Shown here piece by piece: positions 25,301 to 33,404 of a stretch of DNA of 64,000 bases. The notes beneath the pieces are model-generated. The model was given only the letters and a program-made list of their open reading frames with translations, searched no databases and was not told the origin of the DNA. Positions within the stretch are counted from its first letter, which is position 1; every line of letters begins with the position of its first letter. The position numbers were made by a program, and so were the translations under genes. This DNA is from CAZVYN01 sp964631125 (GTDB taxonomy: Bacteria; Eisenbacteria; RBG-16-71-46; CAIMUX01). Where the stretch lies: NCBI GenBank assembly GCA_964631125.1, contig CAZVYN010000010.1:9510-73509 (forward strand). Direction: 5' to 3'.

Positions 25301-26920
25301 ATGAAGGTCCTCATCGTCGCCAATCCCGGATCGACCCGTTTCCCACCGGACGAGTTGAGACGAGTTGTCGAAGAGACGCTGGGGCCGCACGACACGCCGT
25401 TCGAGATCATCGATACGCCGAAGGAAGGAGAAGAGCCGCTTCTCTCGAAGGCGATCGAGCGGGCGCTGGCGGATGGGTGCACGCGGGTGATCGCGGCGGG
25501 AGGCGACGGCACCGTGACCACGGTGGCCGAGGCGTTCGTCCTCGCGGGCGGGAACGAGCAGGGACTCGCGCTCGGGATCCTGCCGGCCGGCACTGCCAAC
25601 GTGTTGGCGCACGAGTTGGGTATCCCGCAGGACCTCGCGGGCGCCGTCAAGCTGATCGAAGGGACGCGGACGCTCGAGCTGGACGCGATCGAGATCGACG
25701 GCCGGCACTACCTGACGCAGGTCGGCATCGGCCCCGACGCGCTCATGATCCGCGAGACTTCCCGGGGAGGAGGGAAGAAGCACGGACGGCTCTCGTACTT
25801 CACCGCGCTCGTTCGGCAATCCCTCAAGCACCGAGCCAGGCGATTCACGATCGAGCTGGACGGGAAGACGTTCAAGCCTCGCGCCTGGCAGATCCTCATC
25901 GCCAACATCGGTGTGTTCGCGGTGCCGCCGTTCAGTTGGGGTGAGGGGATCGATCCGACCGACGGCAAACTCGACCTCTGCATCTACAACGTTCGCTCGC
26001 CGCGCGACTACGCCGTGTTGCTCTGGCGGATCGTCACGGCGCGACATCGGCGGGACGCCAGCACGCAGTTTCATTCCGTGCGCGAGTCTGTCCGGATCGA
26101 ATCGGATCGACCGTTGCTCGTGCAGGGGGACGGCGAGCTGATCGGGAAGACACCGATCGAAGCGCGAGTGGCGCGCCAGTGGTTGCGCGTCATCGTCCCC
26201 GACGCCGAGGACAAGCCGGTTGTGAGCGAGCCGGCGGCCGATGCGCCTGCGGACGCGCCGGCTCCGTCTGCGCCGTCTGCGCCGGCCGGCGACATCGAAG
26301 CGGTCGCGCAGGATGTCGGCGCGATGATGGCGGAGCACTCGCGGACTTGGCCGCTACAGGGCCTCCTCCGGCACCCGGTCACTGCGTTCGGAGCGGTGGA
26401 TGCAGCGATCTACCTCTGGATCAACTCCTGGCCGCTCGGGCCGATCTCCGATCGTCTCTTCACTTGGATCTCGCGACTCATGCACTACGGGGAGGGCTGG
26501 GTCATCGTCGTGGCGATCGCCATCGCCAACGACCCGCCGTCCGGACTCGAAGCGCTCGCCGAAGCGCTCCCTGTCCTGGGGATGACCACGCTCGTGGTCA
26601 ACTTCCCGATGAAGGCGATCTTCCGCCGAAAGCGTCCGTTCCACTCCTACGTCAAGGCGCGCGTGGTGGGGCCGAGACCGCTCGACTACTCGTTTCCTTC
26701 AGGCCACACCGCCGCGGGATTCGCGGGCGCGGTCCTGTTCACGAACTACTTTCCGGCGGGCGCGCCGCTCTTCTATGCCGTGGCGTTCCTCGTCGGTATC
26801 TCTCGCATCTACCTCGGCGTGCACTATCCCAGCGACGTCTTGATCGGCGCCCTCTCCGGCGCCTTCCTAGCGCTCGGCTTCTCGTGGTTGGTGCGACTGG
26901 TCGTGCCTGGGCTGGGATGA
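25301..26920 (+). CDS. Diacylglycerol kinase family domain fused to a PAP2 phosphatase
   Basis: ATG 25301 is chosen because MKVLIVANPGS is the normal start of the DAGK-catalytic family; the frame to 25211 adds an unrelated leader. Residues 1-300 are the lipid kinase: IAAGGDGTVTTVAEAF (nucleotide loop GGDGT), LGILPAGTANVLAHELG and the C-terminal beta domain. A Pro/Ala linker (APADAPAPSAPSAP) precedes the PAP2 domain at about 345-535, with several membrane helices and the phosphatase motifs KAIFRRKRPF, PSGHTAAGF and SRIYLGVHYPSDV. One half would phosphorylate a lipid and the other remove phosphate from a lipid or lipid carrier. Both active sites look intact. Length 539 aa. Confidence 0.92.
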   Translation: MKVLIVANPGSTRFPPDELRRVVEETLGPHDTPFEIIDTPKEGEEPLLSKAIERALADGCTRVIAAGGDGTVTTVAEAFVLAGGNEQGLALGILPAGTANVLAHELGIPQDLAGAVKLIEGTRTLELDAIEIDGRHYLTQVGIGPDALMIRETSRGGGKKHGRLSYFTALVRQSLKHRARRFTIELDGKTFKPRAWQILIANIGVFAVPPFSWGEGIDPTDGKLDLCIYNVRSPRDYAVLLWRIVTARHRRDASTQFHSVRESVRIESDRPLLVQGDGELIGKTPIEARVARQWLRVIVPDAEDKPVVSEPAADAPADAPAPSAPSAPAGDIEAVAQDVGAMMAEHSRTWPLQGLLRHPVTAFGAVDAAIYLWINSWPLGPISDRLFTWISRLMHYGEGWVIVVAIAIANDPPSGLEALAEALPVLGMTTLVVNFPMKAIFRRKRPFHSYVKARVVGPRPLDYSFPSGHTAAGFAGAVLFTNYFPAGAPLFYAVAFLVGISRIYLGVHYPSDVLIGALSGAFLALGFSWLVRLVVPGLG

Positions 26921-26943
26921 CCGAGTTCGACCCGGTCGACCGA

Positions 26944-27369
26944 TCACGCCGTCTCGCGACTCGGCGCGCCAGGCGCCTCGGCCAGGATCTCGAAGAGGAC
27001 GTGAGGTACGATCGGCTTGACCAGGTGGATGTCGAAGCCCGCTTCCAGCGTTCGACGGCGGTCATCCGCCTGCCCCCAACCGGTCAGAGCAACCAAGGTC
27101 ACCCGCCGACCCCACGGCGTCGCGCGAATCCGCGTCGCCACGCCATAGCCGGTCACGCCGGGCATGCCGATGTCGAGGAAGACGACCTCCGGGCGGAAGA
27201 GTTCGGCCAGCGCGAGCGCTTCTTCACCGCCATAGGCCGTGCGCACTTCGCACCGCACATATCCCAAGAGGAGGGAGTCTCCTCTCGGTGATTGTGCGCA
27301 GCGTCTCCGGTCTCGGTGAAGAGTGCTGACCACGGGGTGAGACACTCTCGCGGCGAGTAATTCTGCCAC
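26944..27369 (-). CDS. Response-regulator receiver domain lacking its acidic N-terminus
   Basis: The 141-aa frame gives a receiver domain only from about residue 35 on: CEVRTAYGGEEALALAELF, the phosphorylation-site strand VVFLDIGMPGVTGYG, the Thr in LVALTGWGQ and the Lys in FDIHLVKPI. The first strand with the Asp pair that binds magnesium is missing. The 5' part (STLHRDRRRCAQ) is not receiver-like, and traces of it may lie in another frame (GDAAHN). So it is probably 5'-frameshifted or truncated. It is convergent with the lipid kinase/PAP2 gene with a 23-bp gap. Confidence 0.6.
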   Translation of the reverse strand: MAELLAARVSHPVVSTLHRDRRRCAQSPRGDSLLLGYVRCEVRTAYGGEEALALAELFRPEVVFLDIGMPGVTGYGVATRIRATPWGRRVTLVALTGWGQADDRRRTLEAGFDIHLVKPIVPHVLFEILAEAPGAPSRETA

Positions 27370-27512
27370 CTGAGGCCGCGTGCGGCCAGCGTCCAGAGAG
27401 AAAGTTCGGGTCGGTCAGACCCCGCTCCGCCCCCGTTGTCCGGCCGGGGCGGGCGTGCGACACTGCCGCGCCGCGGAAATGAGCGCGAGATGAGCACGAG
27501 GCGGACGACGGA

Positions 27513-29000
27513 GTGAGTGACGGAATGAACGCCGGCGTGGACGAAGCAGGGACGCCCGGCCAGTCGCGCGAAGTCCGCCCGATTCCGACCCTGATCGGAC
27601 TCGGCGCGGCGGCGCTCTTGCTGATCCTGCCGCTGGGCCTCTCGGCGCATGAGTCGCGCGCCGCGGCGGTCGCCACGCTGATGGCGGCCTGGTGGCTGTC
27701 CGAAGCGGTTCCGCTACCGGTCACCGCGCTCTTGCCGCTCGCGCTCTTTCCCGTGCTCGGAGTGCGCACGGCGAAGGAGATGGCGACCGCGTTCGCCGAT
27801 CCCGCGATCTTCCTCTTCCTCGGCGGTTTTCTCCTGGCGCTCGCCATGGAGCAGCAGGGATTGGCGCGACGGGTCGCGTTCAGAATCGCGGGATCTCGAG
27901 TCGGCGCGCGACCGGCGCTCTTGGTCGGCGCGTTGGCGGCGGCGACCTTCTTCCTCTCGGCCTGGATCAACAACACGGCGACGACGATGATCCTGCTGCC
28001 GGTGGCGATGGCGGCGTCGGTGCGCAGCGACACCGGGACCGCGAAGGCGCTGATCCTCGCGACGGCCTTCTTCTCTTCGATCGGTGGAATCGTCACGCCG
28101 ATCGGAACGGCGCCCAACGTCCTCTTCTTCGGCACCGCCGCGCGATTGGAGCTGACCCCGCCGATCGGGTTCCTCACTTGGGTCGCGATCACGCTGCCGG
28201 TCGCGCTGGTGGTCGCGGTTGCCGGTTGGCTGATTCTCGTCGCGCAGTTCCGCGTCCCGTGGCGGAAGACCGACCCGACGCTGGTGGCCGAGGCGCGCGC
28301 GCAGCATGGTGAGTTGGGGCGACTCACGCCGGGCGAGGCGCGCATCGCTGTCTTGTTCACCTCGGCCGCTCTGCTCTGGATTTCGCGAGAGAACGTGACG
28401 ATCGGCTCATTCCACTGGATCGGATGGAGCGAACGTCTCGGACTCGGCGCTCATGTCACCGACGCGACCGTCGCGATGGTGATCGGGCTCCTGGTCATGC
28501 TCGTCTCCGATGGACGCGGCCGCTCGTTGTTGCCTTGGCGTGACGCCGAGCGAAATCTCCCCTGGGGCATGCTCCTCTTGCTCGGCGGCGGATTCATGCT
28601 GGCCGACGGTCTGCAAGCTTCCGGCTTGGCGGCGCGCATCGGACACGCGGTGGCCGCCTTGGGTGGGGCGCCCGACGCGATCGTCGCGCTCGGCGTCGCC
28701 GGCAGCATGACCTTCCTCTCCGAGCTGACGTCCAACACGGCGCAAGCAGGGCTGGTCCTGCCGCTCATGGCCGCCAGCGCGGAGGCGATCGGAGCGCATC
28801 CCTATACGCTCATGATCCCCGCCGTCCTCGCCTGTTCGCTCGCGTTCATGATGCCGGCCGGGACACCGCCCAACGCCATCGCCTTCGCCACCGGCCGCGT
28901 CCGCCTCCCCGAAATGGCGCGCGCCGGCCTCTGGTTCAACCTCGTGGCGATCGTGGTGAACGGCCTGCTCACGCCGATCTTGCTGCGGATCTTCCTCTGA
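27513..29000 (+). CDS. SLC13/DASS-family dicarboxylate or sulfate symporter
   Basis: The 495-aa protein has about 11 membrane helices and the two pseudo-symmetric sodium/substrate motifs of the DASS family, SAWINNTATTMILLPV and SELTSNTAQAGLVLPL, with the paired helix turns TPIGTAPN and PAGTPPNAIAFATG. It would take up di- or tricarboxylates or sulfate with Na+. GTG 27513 is used; ATG 27525 is equally plausible. It stands alone, divergent from the receiver gene, so the substrate is not shown by context. Confidence 0.9.
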   Translation: MSDGMNAGVDEAGTPGQSREVRPIPTLIGLGAAALLLILPLGLSAHESRAAAVATLMAAWWLSEAVPLPVTALLPLALFPVLGVRTAKEMATAFADPAIFLFLGGFLLALAMEQQGLARRVAFRIAGSRVGARPALLVGALAAATFFLSAWINNTATTMILLPVAMAASVRSDTGTAKALILATAFFSSIGGIVTPIGTAPNVLFFGTAARLELTPPIGFLTWVAITLPVALVVAVAGWLILVAQFRVPWRKTDPTLVAEARAQHGELGRLTPGEARIAVLFTSAALLWISRENVTIGSFHWIGWSERLGLGAHVTDATVAMVIGLLVMLVSDGRGRSLLPWRDAERNLPWGMLLLLGGGFMLADGLQASGLAARIGHAVAALGGAPDAIVALGVAGSMTFLSELTSNTAQAGLVLPLMAASAEAIGAHPYTLMIPAVLACSLAFMMPAGTPPNAIAFATGRVRLPEMARAGLWFNLVAIVVNGLLTPILLRIFL

Positions 29001-29100
29001 CGCGCAACTCCAGGCGGGTTCCTCCCGATGAAAGGGAGTAGCGACTCGAAGCGTTCAGCGACAGGAGGACGGGGCGCCTCACCTGGAGCGCCTCGACTTG

Positions 29101-29742
29101 TCACATCCGCAGCAGCCGGAACGCATGCGACCACTTGTTCTCGCGGATTCCGGGGATGCACCAGAGTTGGGCCAAGGGCTCGATGGCGCGGGCGGCTTTG
29201 GCGGTGCCCATGTCGGCGGCTTCCCAGCCGACCTGCTCGATCAGGTGGGCGACCTCGATCTTTGCGCCGGGGTCGTTGCCGCAGTAGAACATGGTCGGTT
29301 TGCCGTCGGGGAACTGCGGATCGATCATGAATTCGCTGCCGACGAGGCTGAAGCACTTCACGAAGCGCGCCTCGGGAAAGCTCGTCTGGAGCGTTTCCAT
29401 CAACGAGCTGTTGGGGCCGGTGAAGAAGCGGAGCACCCCATCCTCGGGGGGCTCGTCGGCGATCGGGTTGGTTGTGTCGAGGATCGGCTTGCCGGCCAGG
29501 TTCTTCCGCCCGCACCCCTCGAGCACCTCTGCGGCGACGGCGCCTTTGACCGCGAGCACGAGCGTGTCGGCCCACTCCGCGACTTCGCCGAACGTGCCGG
29601 CCTCGATGCCGTTCTCGGCGGCGAAGGCGGCCATCTTCTCTCGCGTGCGGCTTCCGATGCGGACCTGGTAGCCGTGCTTCTTCAGTCCCTTGGCCAGAGC
29701 CTGGCCCACGTCACCTGTACCGAGCACGCCGATGCGCGACAT
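29101..29742 (-). CDS. NADPH-dependent F420 reductase-like oxidoreductase
   Basis: The 213-aa protein has an N-terminal Rossmann fold (IGVLGTGDVGQALAKGLKKH) and RIGSRTREK, whose Arg residues suit NADPH. It continues with VLAVKGAVAAEV and LDTTNPIADEPP, as in the F420-dependent NADP oxidoreductase family. In bacteria without F420 such proteins act on other substrates, so the reaction is open. AAGGAGA lies 9 nt before ATG 29742. No F420 biosynthesis gene is in the window. Confidence 0.85.
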   Translation of the reverse strand: MSRIGVLGTGDVGQALAKGLKKHGYQVRIGSRTREKMAAFAAENGIEAGTFGEVAEWADTLVLAVKGAVAAEVLEGCGRKNLAGKPILDTTNPIADEPPEDGVLRFFTGPNSSLMETLQTSFPEARFVKCFSLVGSEFMIDPQFPDGKPTMFYCGNDPGAKIEVAHLIEQVGWEAADMGTAKAARAIEPLAQLWCIPGIRENKWSHAFRLLRM

Positions 29743-29858
29743 GGCTGGAGTCTCCTTCGAGTTCGATCGGTCTCACGTTGCTTCCCGTCCCCGCCCGGAG
29801 ATGAAAAAGGTAGGCTGCGGTTTCTAGAAAACTGGTCGCAACAAGGTAGGGGAGTGGA

Positions 29859-31556
29859 ATGGCATTGCGAAGTCACGGCGTCGCCAGCGCGTTCGGCGCC
29901 GTTTTGTTCGGTTCGCTGGCGATCGGTGCGGCGGGCCCCGTTCGCGCTGCCGAGTGGACGGGCGACCCGGAACATCACGCCACGCTGCGGGAAGTCATCA
30001 GCTCGGCGCATCACCCGTGGCTCCACTGGCCGGAGTTTCCCTGGTACCGGGACGAGATGGTCGGGCTCTACGGCGAGAACGCCGATTCGCTGGTCTGGAT
30101 GCGCGGAGGCAAACCGATTCCGCAGGCCGCGGTCGTAATCGCCGAGCTGGGTCGCGCGGGGGAGCGAGGGCTCGAGCCTGTCGACTATGACGTCGAGCTG
30201 TTGGAGAGGAACAACACGGCGTTGGAGAAGGGCGTCGAACTCACGCCGCGCGAGGTCGCGCTGCATGATCTGGCGCTGAGTCTCCTCTACATGCGGCACG
30301 TTTCCGATCTGCACATCGGACGGGTCAATCCGAGGAATCTCGGCATCGGGATCGATGTCGAAGCGAAGAAGTATCACGTGCCGACGCTGGTGCGGCGGGC
30401 GATTGCGGAGAACCGGATGGCGGAGGTGGTGGCGGAGGCGGAGCCGCCGTTGGTGCAGTACCGAGAGATGAAGCGGCTGCTCGAAGCCTACCGGTCTCTC
30501 GCGGCGGGAGAACGGTTCGACCCGCTGCCGCGGGTGAAGAAGTTGGAGCCGGGGCAGAGCTACTCGGGCGTGGACGCTCTGAGGCAACGATTGGTGTTTC
30601 TCGGGGATCTGGCGCGGGAAGATAGCGCGGCCGTTGGGGCGGCCGCACGTTATGACTCCACCCTCGTCGCCGCCGTGAAGCGATTCCAGGGTCGACATGG
30701 TCTGAATGCGGATGGCGTGATCGGGAAGGGGACGCTGGCGGCGTTGGACGTTCCGCTCCAACGGCGGGTGACCCAGCTTCAACTTGCGTTGGAGCGCCTA
30801 CGGTGGCTGCCCGATCTGAGTGCGCGCGACTTCATCGTGGTGAATGTTCCGGGCTTCGAGTTGTACGCCTTCGACGCCGCGAACACCGGCGCGCCCGAGC
30901 TGCGCATGCCGGTCATCGTCGGCAAGTCGCTCGACACGCAGACGCCGGTCTTCCAGGAAGAGATGCGCTACATCATTTTCCGGCCGTACTGGAACGTTCC
31001 TTCGAGCATCACGAAAGACGAGTTGATCCCGAAGCTGCGGAAGGATCCGTCGTATCTCCAGACCGAGGACATGGAGATCGTGGGTGGATTCGCCGACGAG
31101 ACGCCCGCGCTGCAGGTGAACGAGGAGACGCTCGATCGATTGGCCCGCGGCGCTCTCCGCATCCGACAGCGACCGGGTCCGAAGAACGCGCTCGGTCTGA
31201 TCAAGTTCATCTTCCCGAACAACAACAACGTCTACCTGCACAGCACGCCGAGTCCGTCGCTCTTCGCGCGTCAACGCCGTGACTTCAGCCACGGCTGCAT
31301 CCGCGTGGAGGATCCGGTCGCGTTGGCGCATTGGGTGCTGCGCGACAAACCGGAGTGGACGCATGAGACGATCGCTACGGCGATGGGGGCGGAAGAGTCA
31401 TCGAGGGTGAATCTGAGCGAGCCGCTGCTCGTGTTGATCTTCTACACGACGGCGATCGTCAATCCGGATGGGACGGCGTCGTTCTACGAGGATGTGTACG
31501 GGCACGACGCTCGACTGGAAGCGGCGTTGTTGAGGGGGGAACCGTTCGAGCCATGA
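29859..31556 (+). CDS. L,D-transpeptidase of the YcbB/LdtD type
   Basis: The 565-aa protein starts with a signal peptide (FGSLAIGAAGPVRA) and has the YcbB layout: an N-terminal helical scaffold domain, a peptidoglycan-binding domain (AAVKRFQGRHGLNADGVIGK) near residue 275, and the YkuD catalytic domain with the insertion typical of this subfamily and the active site FSHGCIRVEDP. It makes 3-3 cross-links in periplasmic peptidoglycan. GGGGAG precedes ATG 29859. The YcbK-like gene beyond its terminator encodes another predicted peptidoglycan enzyme, as in E. coli ycbB-ycbK, but here they are convergent. Confidence 0.93.
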   Translation: MALRSHGVASAFGAVLFGSLAIGAAGPVRAAEWTGDPEHHATLREVISSAHHPWLHWPEFPWYRDEMVGLYGENADSLVWMRGGKPIPQAAVVIAELGRAGERGLEPVDYDVELLERNNTALEKGVELTPREVALHDLALSLLYMRHVSDLHIGRVNPRNLGIGIDVEAKKYHVPTLVRRAIAENRMAEVVAEAEPPLVQYREMKRLLEAYRSLAAGERFDPLPRVKKLEPGQSYSGVDALRQRLVFLGDLAREDSAAVGAAARYDSTLVAAVKRFQGRHGLNADGVIGKGTLAALDVPLQRRVTQLQLALERLRWLPDLSARDFIVVNVPGFELYAFDAANTGAPELRMPVIVGKSLDTQTPVFQEEMRYIIFRPYWNVPSSITKDELIPKLRKDPSYLQTEDMEIVGGFADETPALQVNEETLDRLARGALRIRQRPGPKNALGLIKFIFPNNNNVYLHSTPSPSLFARQRRDFSHGCIRVEDPVALAHWVLRDKPEWTHETIATAMGAEESSRVNLSEPLLVLIFYTTAIVNPDGTASFYEDVYGHDARLEAALLRGEPFEP

Positions 31557-31559
31557 GGA

Positions 31560-31580
31560 AGGCGCCTGCCGGCGCCTCGT
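31560..31580. terminator. Bidirectional terminator-like hairpin
   Basis: AGGCGCC and GGCGCCT form a 7-bp stem around TGCC, followed by CGTTT on the plus strand. It lies in the 25-bp gap between two convergent cell-wall genes. Confidence 0.6.
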
Positions 31581-31581
31581 T

Positions 31582-32208
31582 TCACCACTGCCGGACGCGG
31601 CCGGTGTCGACGTGGACGAAGTCCGACTTGCGATAGTAGCCGACACCGCCCTTGCCCAGGCGGATCGCCGTGTCGCGCAGCACCGTGCTCGAAACATCGG
31701 CCAGGCGGATGTCGATGGCGCGGCCTTCCATGTGCAGGCTCTTCTCCGCGACCGCCGAGCTCTTGCTCCGGAGCGCGGCGTTGGTCTTCGGACAGCGGTA
31801 GCAGGAGATGACCTGGAACGGTTCGCGCGTTCCCGTCTCGCGCGCGATTTCGTGCAGCAGGTCGAAGAGCGCAGGATCGATCCGCGTCGCTTCGCCGGTG
31901 CGGAAATCACTGAGGAACCCGTCGAGTCGGCTCAGCGATGTCTCCACGTAAGTCCCGTCGCGCCAGTAGCAGATGTCGATCTCGGCGTCGGTGTGCGTGT
32001 GGAAGAAGGAGAGAGAACGGGTCTCGGCGGCGGTGGGACTCGTGGAGCTCGCGGGACTCGCAGCGGTCGCTCCGCCGAAGGCGCTGACACTGAGTTGGGC
32101 GGGAAGGCGAATCCAGGCGGACGCGGACGAACCAACGAAAACGGAGAGAGAGAGGGAGAGAGAGAAGGAGAGGCAGAGCGCGAAAACCGCGCGGTTGCGA
32201 ATCGTCAT
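31582..32208 (-). CDS. YcbK/DUF882 family murein peptidase
   Basis: ATG 32208 gives 208 aa beginning with a signal peptide (FALCLSFSLSLSLSVFVGSSASA). The DUF882/peptidase M15-like domain shows the zinc-site motifs SLHMEGRAIDIRL and FVHVDTG, and the conserved ISCYRCPKTN segment. Family members are DD-carboxypeptidase-fold enzymes acting on peptidoglycan peptides in the periplasm. A long run of Ser/Leu codons near the start is low complexity. It lies 12 bp upstream-side of the AttH-like gene on the same strand and may be part of that transcript. Confidence 0.9.
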   Translation of the reverse strand: MTIRNRAVFALCLSFSLSLSLSVFVGSSASAWIRLPAQLSVSAFGGATAASPASSTSPTAAETRSLSFFHTHTDAEIDICYWRDGTYVETSLSRLDGFLSDFRTGEATRIDPALFDLLHEIARETGTREPFQVISCYRCPKTNAALRSKSSAVAEKSLHMEGRAIDIRLADVSSTVLRDTAIRLGKGGVGYYRKSDFVHVDTGRVRQW

Positions 32209-32219
32209 CAATGGGCTCC

Positions 32220-33404
32220 TCAGATGGGCGGTCGATTTCCGCGGCCGTATCCGACCAGTTCGACGTATCCGTGTCCTACGTTTCGTCCCTGCAAGTCGAG
32301 AACCCGCACCGCGCCTTCCCAATAGAAGAGTCCGCCGGCCAGTCGTCCCACGTTCTCCTGATCGGCCATTTCGGGCTCGACGATCAGTCGGAGTTCCTCT
32401 TTCGGGTCCTGATTGCGAACCGTGATCTCCCAGCGAGCCGGGTAGTCGGCCTCGGTGCGCGGACTCTTCCACCGGCGGGTGCTCCGCAGCGACCAATCAC
32501 CATCCGTCAGATAACGTACGGCGGCGGTAGGGTCGGTCTGGATGAGCGTGCCGCGCGCCCCGTCGGTCGTATCGTCGGCGCGGCGCAGAAGATACAACAT
32601 CACGTCGCGACCGTCGTCCAATTGCAGGCTGAACCAATCCCAGCCCACTTGGCCGGAATCGAGATGACTCGAACCGAACTCCTTGTCCATCCAAGAGAGC
32701 CCTGTGACGGCCAGTTTCCGACCGTCGAGTTCGAGTGAGCCGCGGGTGTCGAGCCGGGTAAAGCTGTAGTACTGGCTCGCGGCGTCGGCGAGAGGGTCGC
32801 TGCTCTTGCGGCTGTAGCCGTTCGGCCCCTGGAAGACGAGCGGGCGCGCCGCGTCGGTGGTGAGATCGAACGCCATCCGCTTGGCGTCGTCGCGCATGGA
32901 GAGATCGAAGCCGTTTCCGTTCCACCGCACGCTCCAGCGCGCATCGGTGCCCGCCGGGGCCAGCGACCAGGCGAGGCGCGGATCGGGTGCGACCGGGAAC
33001 CCACCGAGAAACGGCGTGACGCGGTAGAGCACCTCGGAGAAACGGTGCTCGTCGCCTTCGAGATCGCCGATCGAGGCGTGGCCCATGATCAGCTCGTCGC
33101 TGGACCAATCCGAGCCGCGCGCGGCGGTCGTGTCTCGGTCTTGGCGCGGAACGAGCCCCACGCGAAAGAAGGTGAATTGGTAGCCGAAGCGCCGGCCTTC
33201 GGGCGTCGCGAGTTGGCCGGTGAAGTACCACCACTCGGTCCGGTAGCCGTGGTGGGCGCGGTGGTCCTCGGGAAACGACCAGACGTAGTCGGGACGGGCG
33301 AGTTTCCAGCCCTCCGGGGATGTCGTCGCGGCGCTGCTCTCCAGCAGAGGGAGGAGCACGCAGAGCGCGAGCGGTGCGAACAGCGCACGCCGCGCGCCGG
33401 TCAC
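32220..33404 (-). CDS. AttH/CrtC-like lipocalin-fold protein
   Basis: GTG 33404 overlaps the permease stop (GTGA). The 394-aa protein has an N-terminal export signal (RRALFAPLALCVLLPLLESSA) and then the AttH/carotenoid 1,2-hydratase double lipocalin: PEDHRAHHGYRTEWWYFTG, SWMDKEFGSSHLDSGQVGW with WDWFSLQLDDGRDVMLY, and YWEGAVRVLD near the end. These signatures are strongly kept. In operons like this the protein is thought to handle the lipid or hydrophobic cargo of the ABC transporter; a true hydratase role is less likely because no carotenoid gene is nearby. Confidence 0.92.
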   Translation of the reverse strand: MTGARRALFAPLALCVLLPLLESSAATTSPEGWKLARPDYVWSFPEDHRAHHGYRTEWWYFTGQLATPEGRRFGYQFTFFRVGLVPRQDRDTTAARGSDWSSDELIMGHASIGDLEGDEHRFSEVLYRVTPFLGGFPVAPDPRLAWSLAPAGTDARWSVRWNGNGFDLSMRDDAKRMAFDLTTDAARPLVFQGPNGYSRKSSDPLADAASQYYSFTRLDTRGSLELDGRKLAVTGLSWMDKEFGSSHLDSGQVGWDWFSLQLDDGRDVMLYLLRRADDTTDGARGTLIQTDPTAAVRYLTDGDWSLRSTRRWKSPRTEADYPARWEITVRNQDPKEELRLIVEPEMADQENVGRLAGGLFYWEGAVRVLDLQGRNVGHGYVELVGYGRGNRPPI

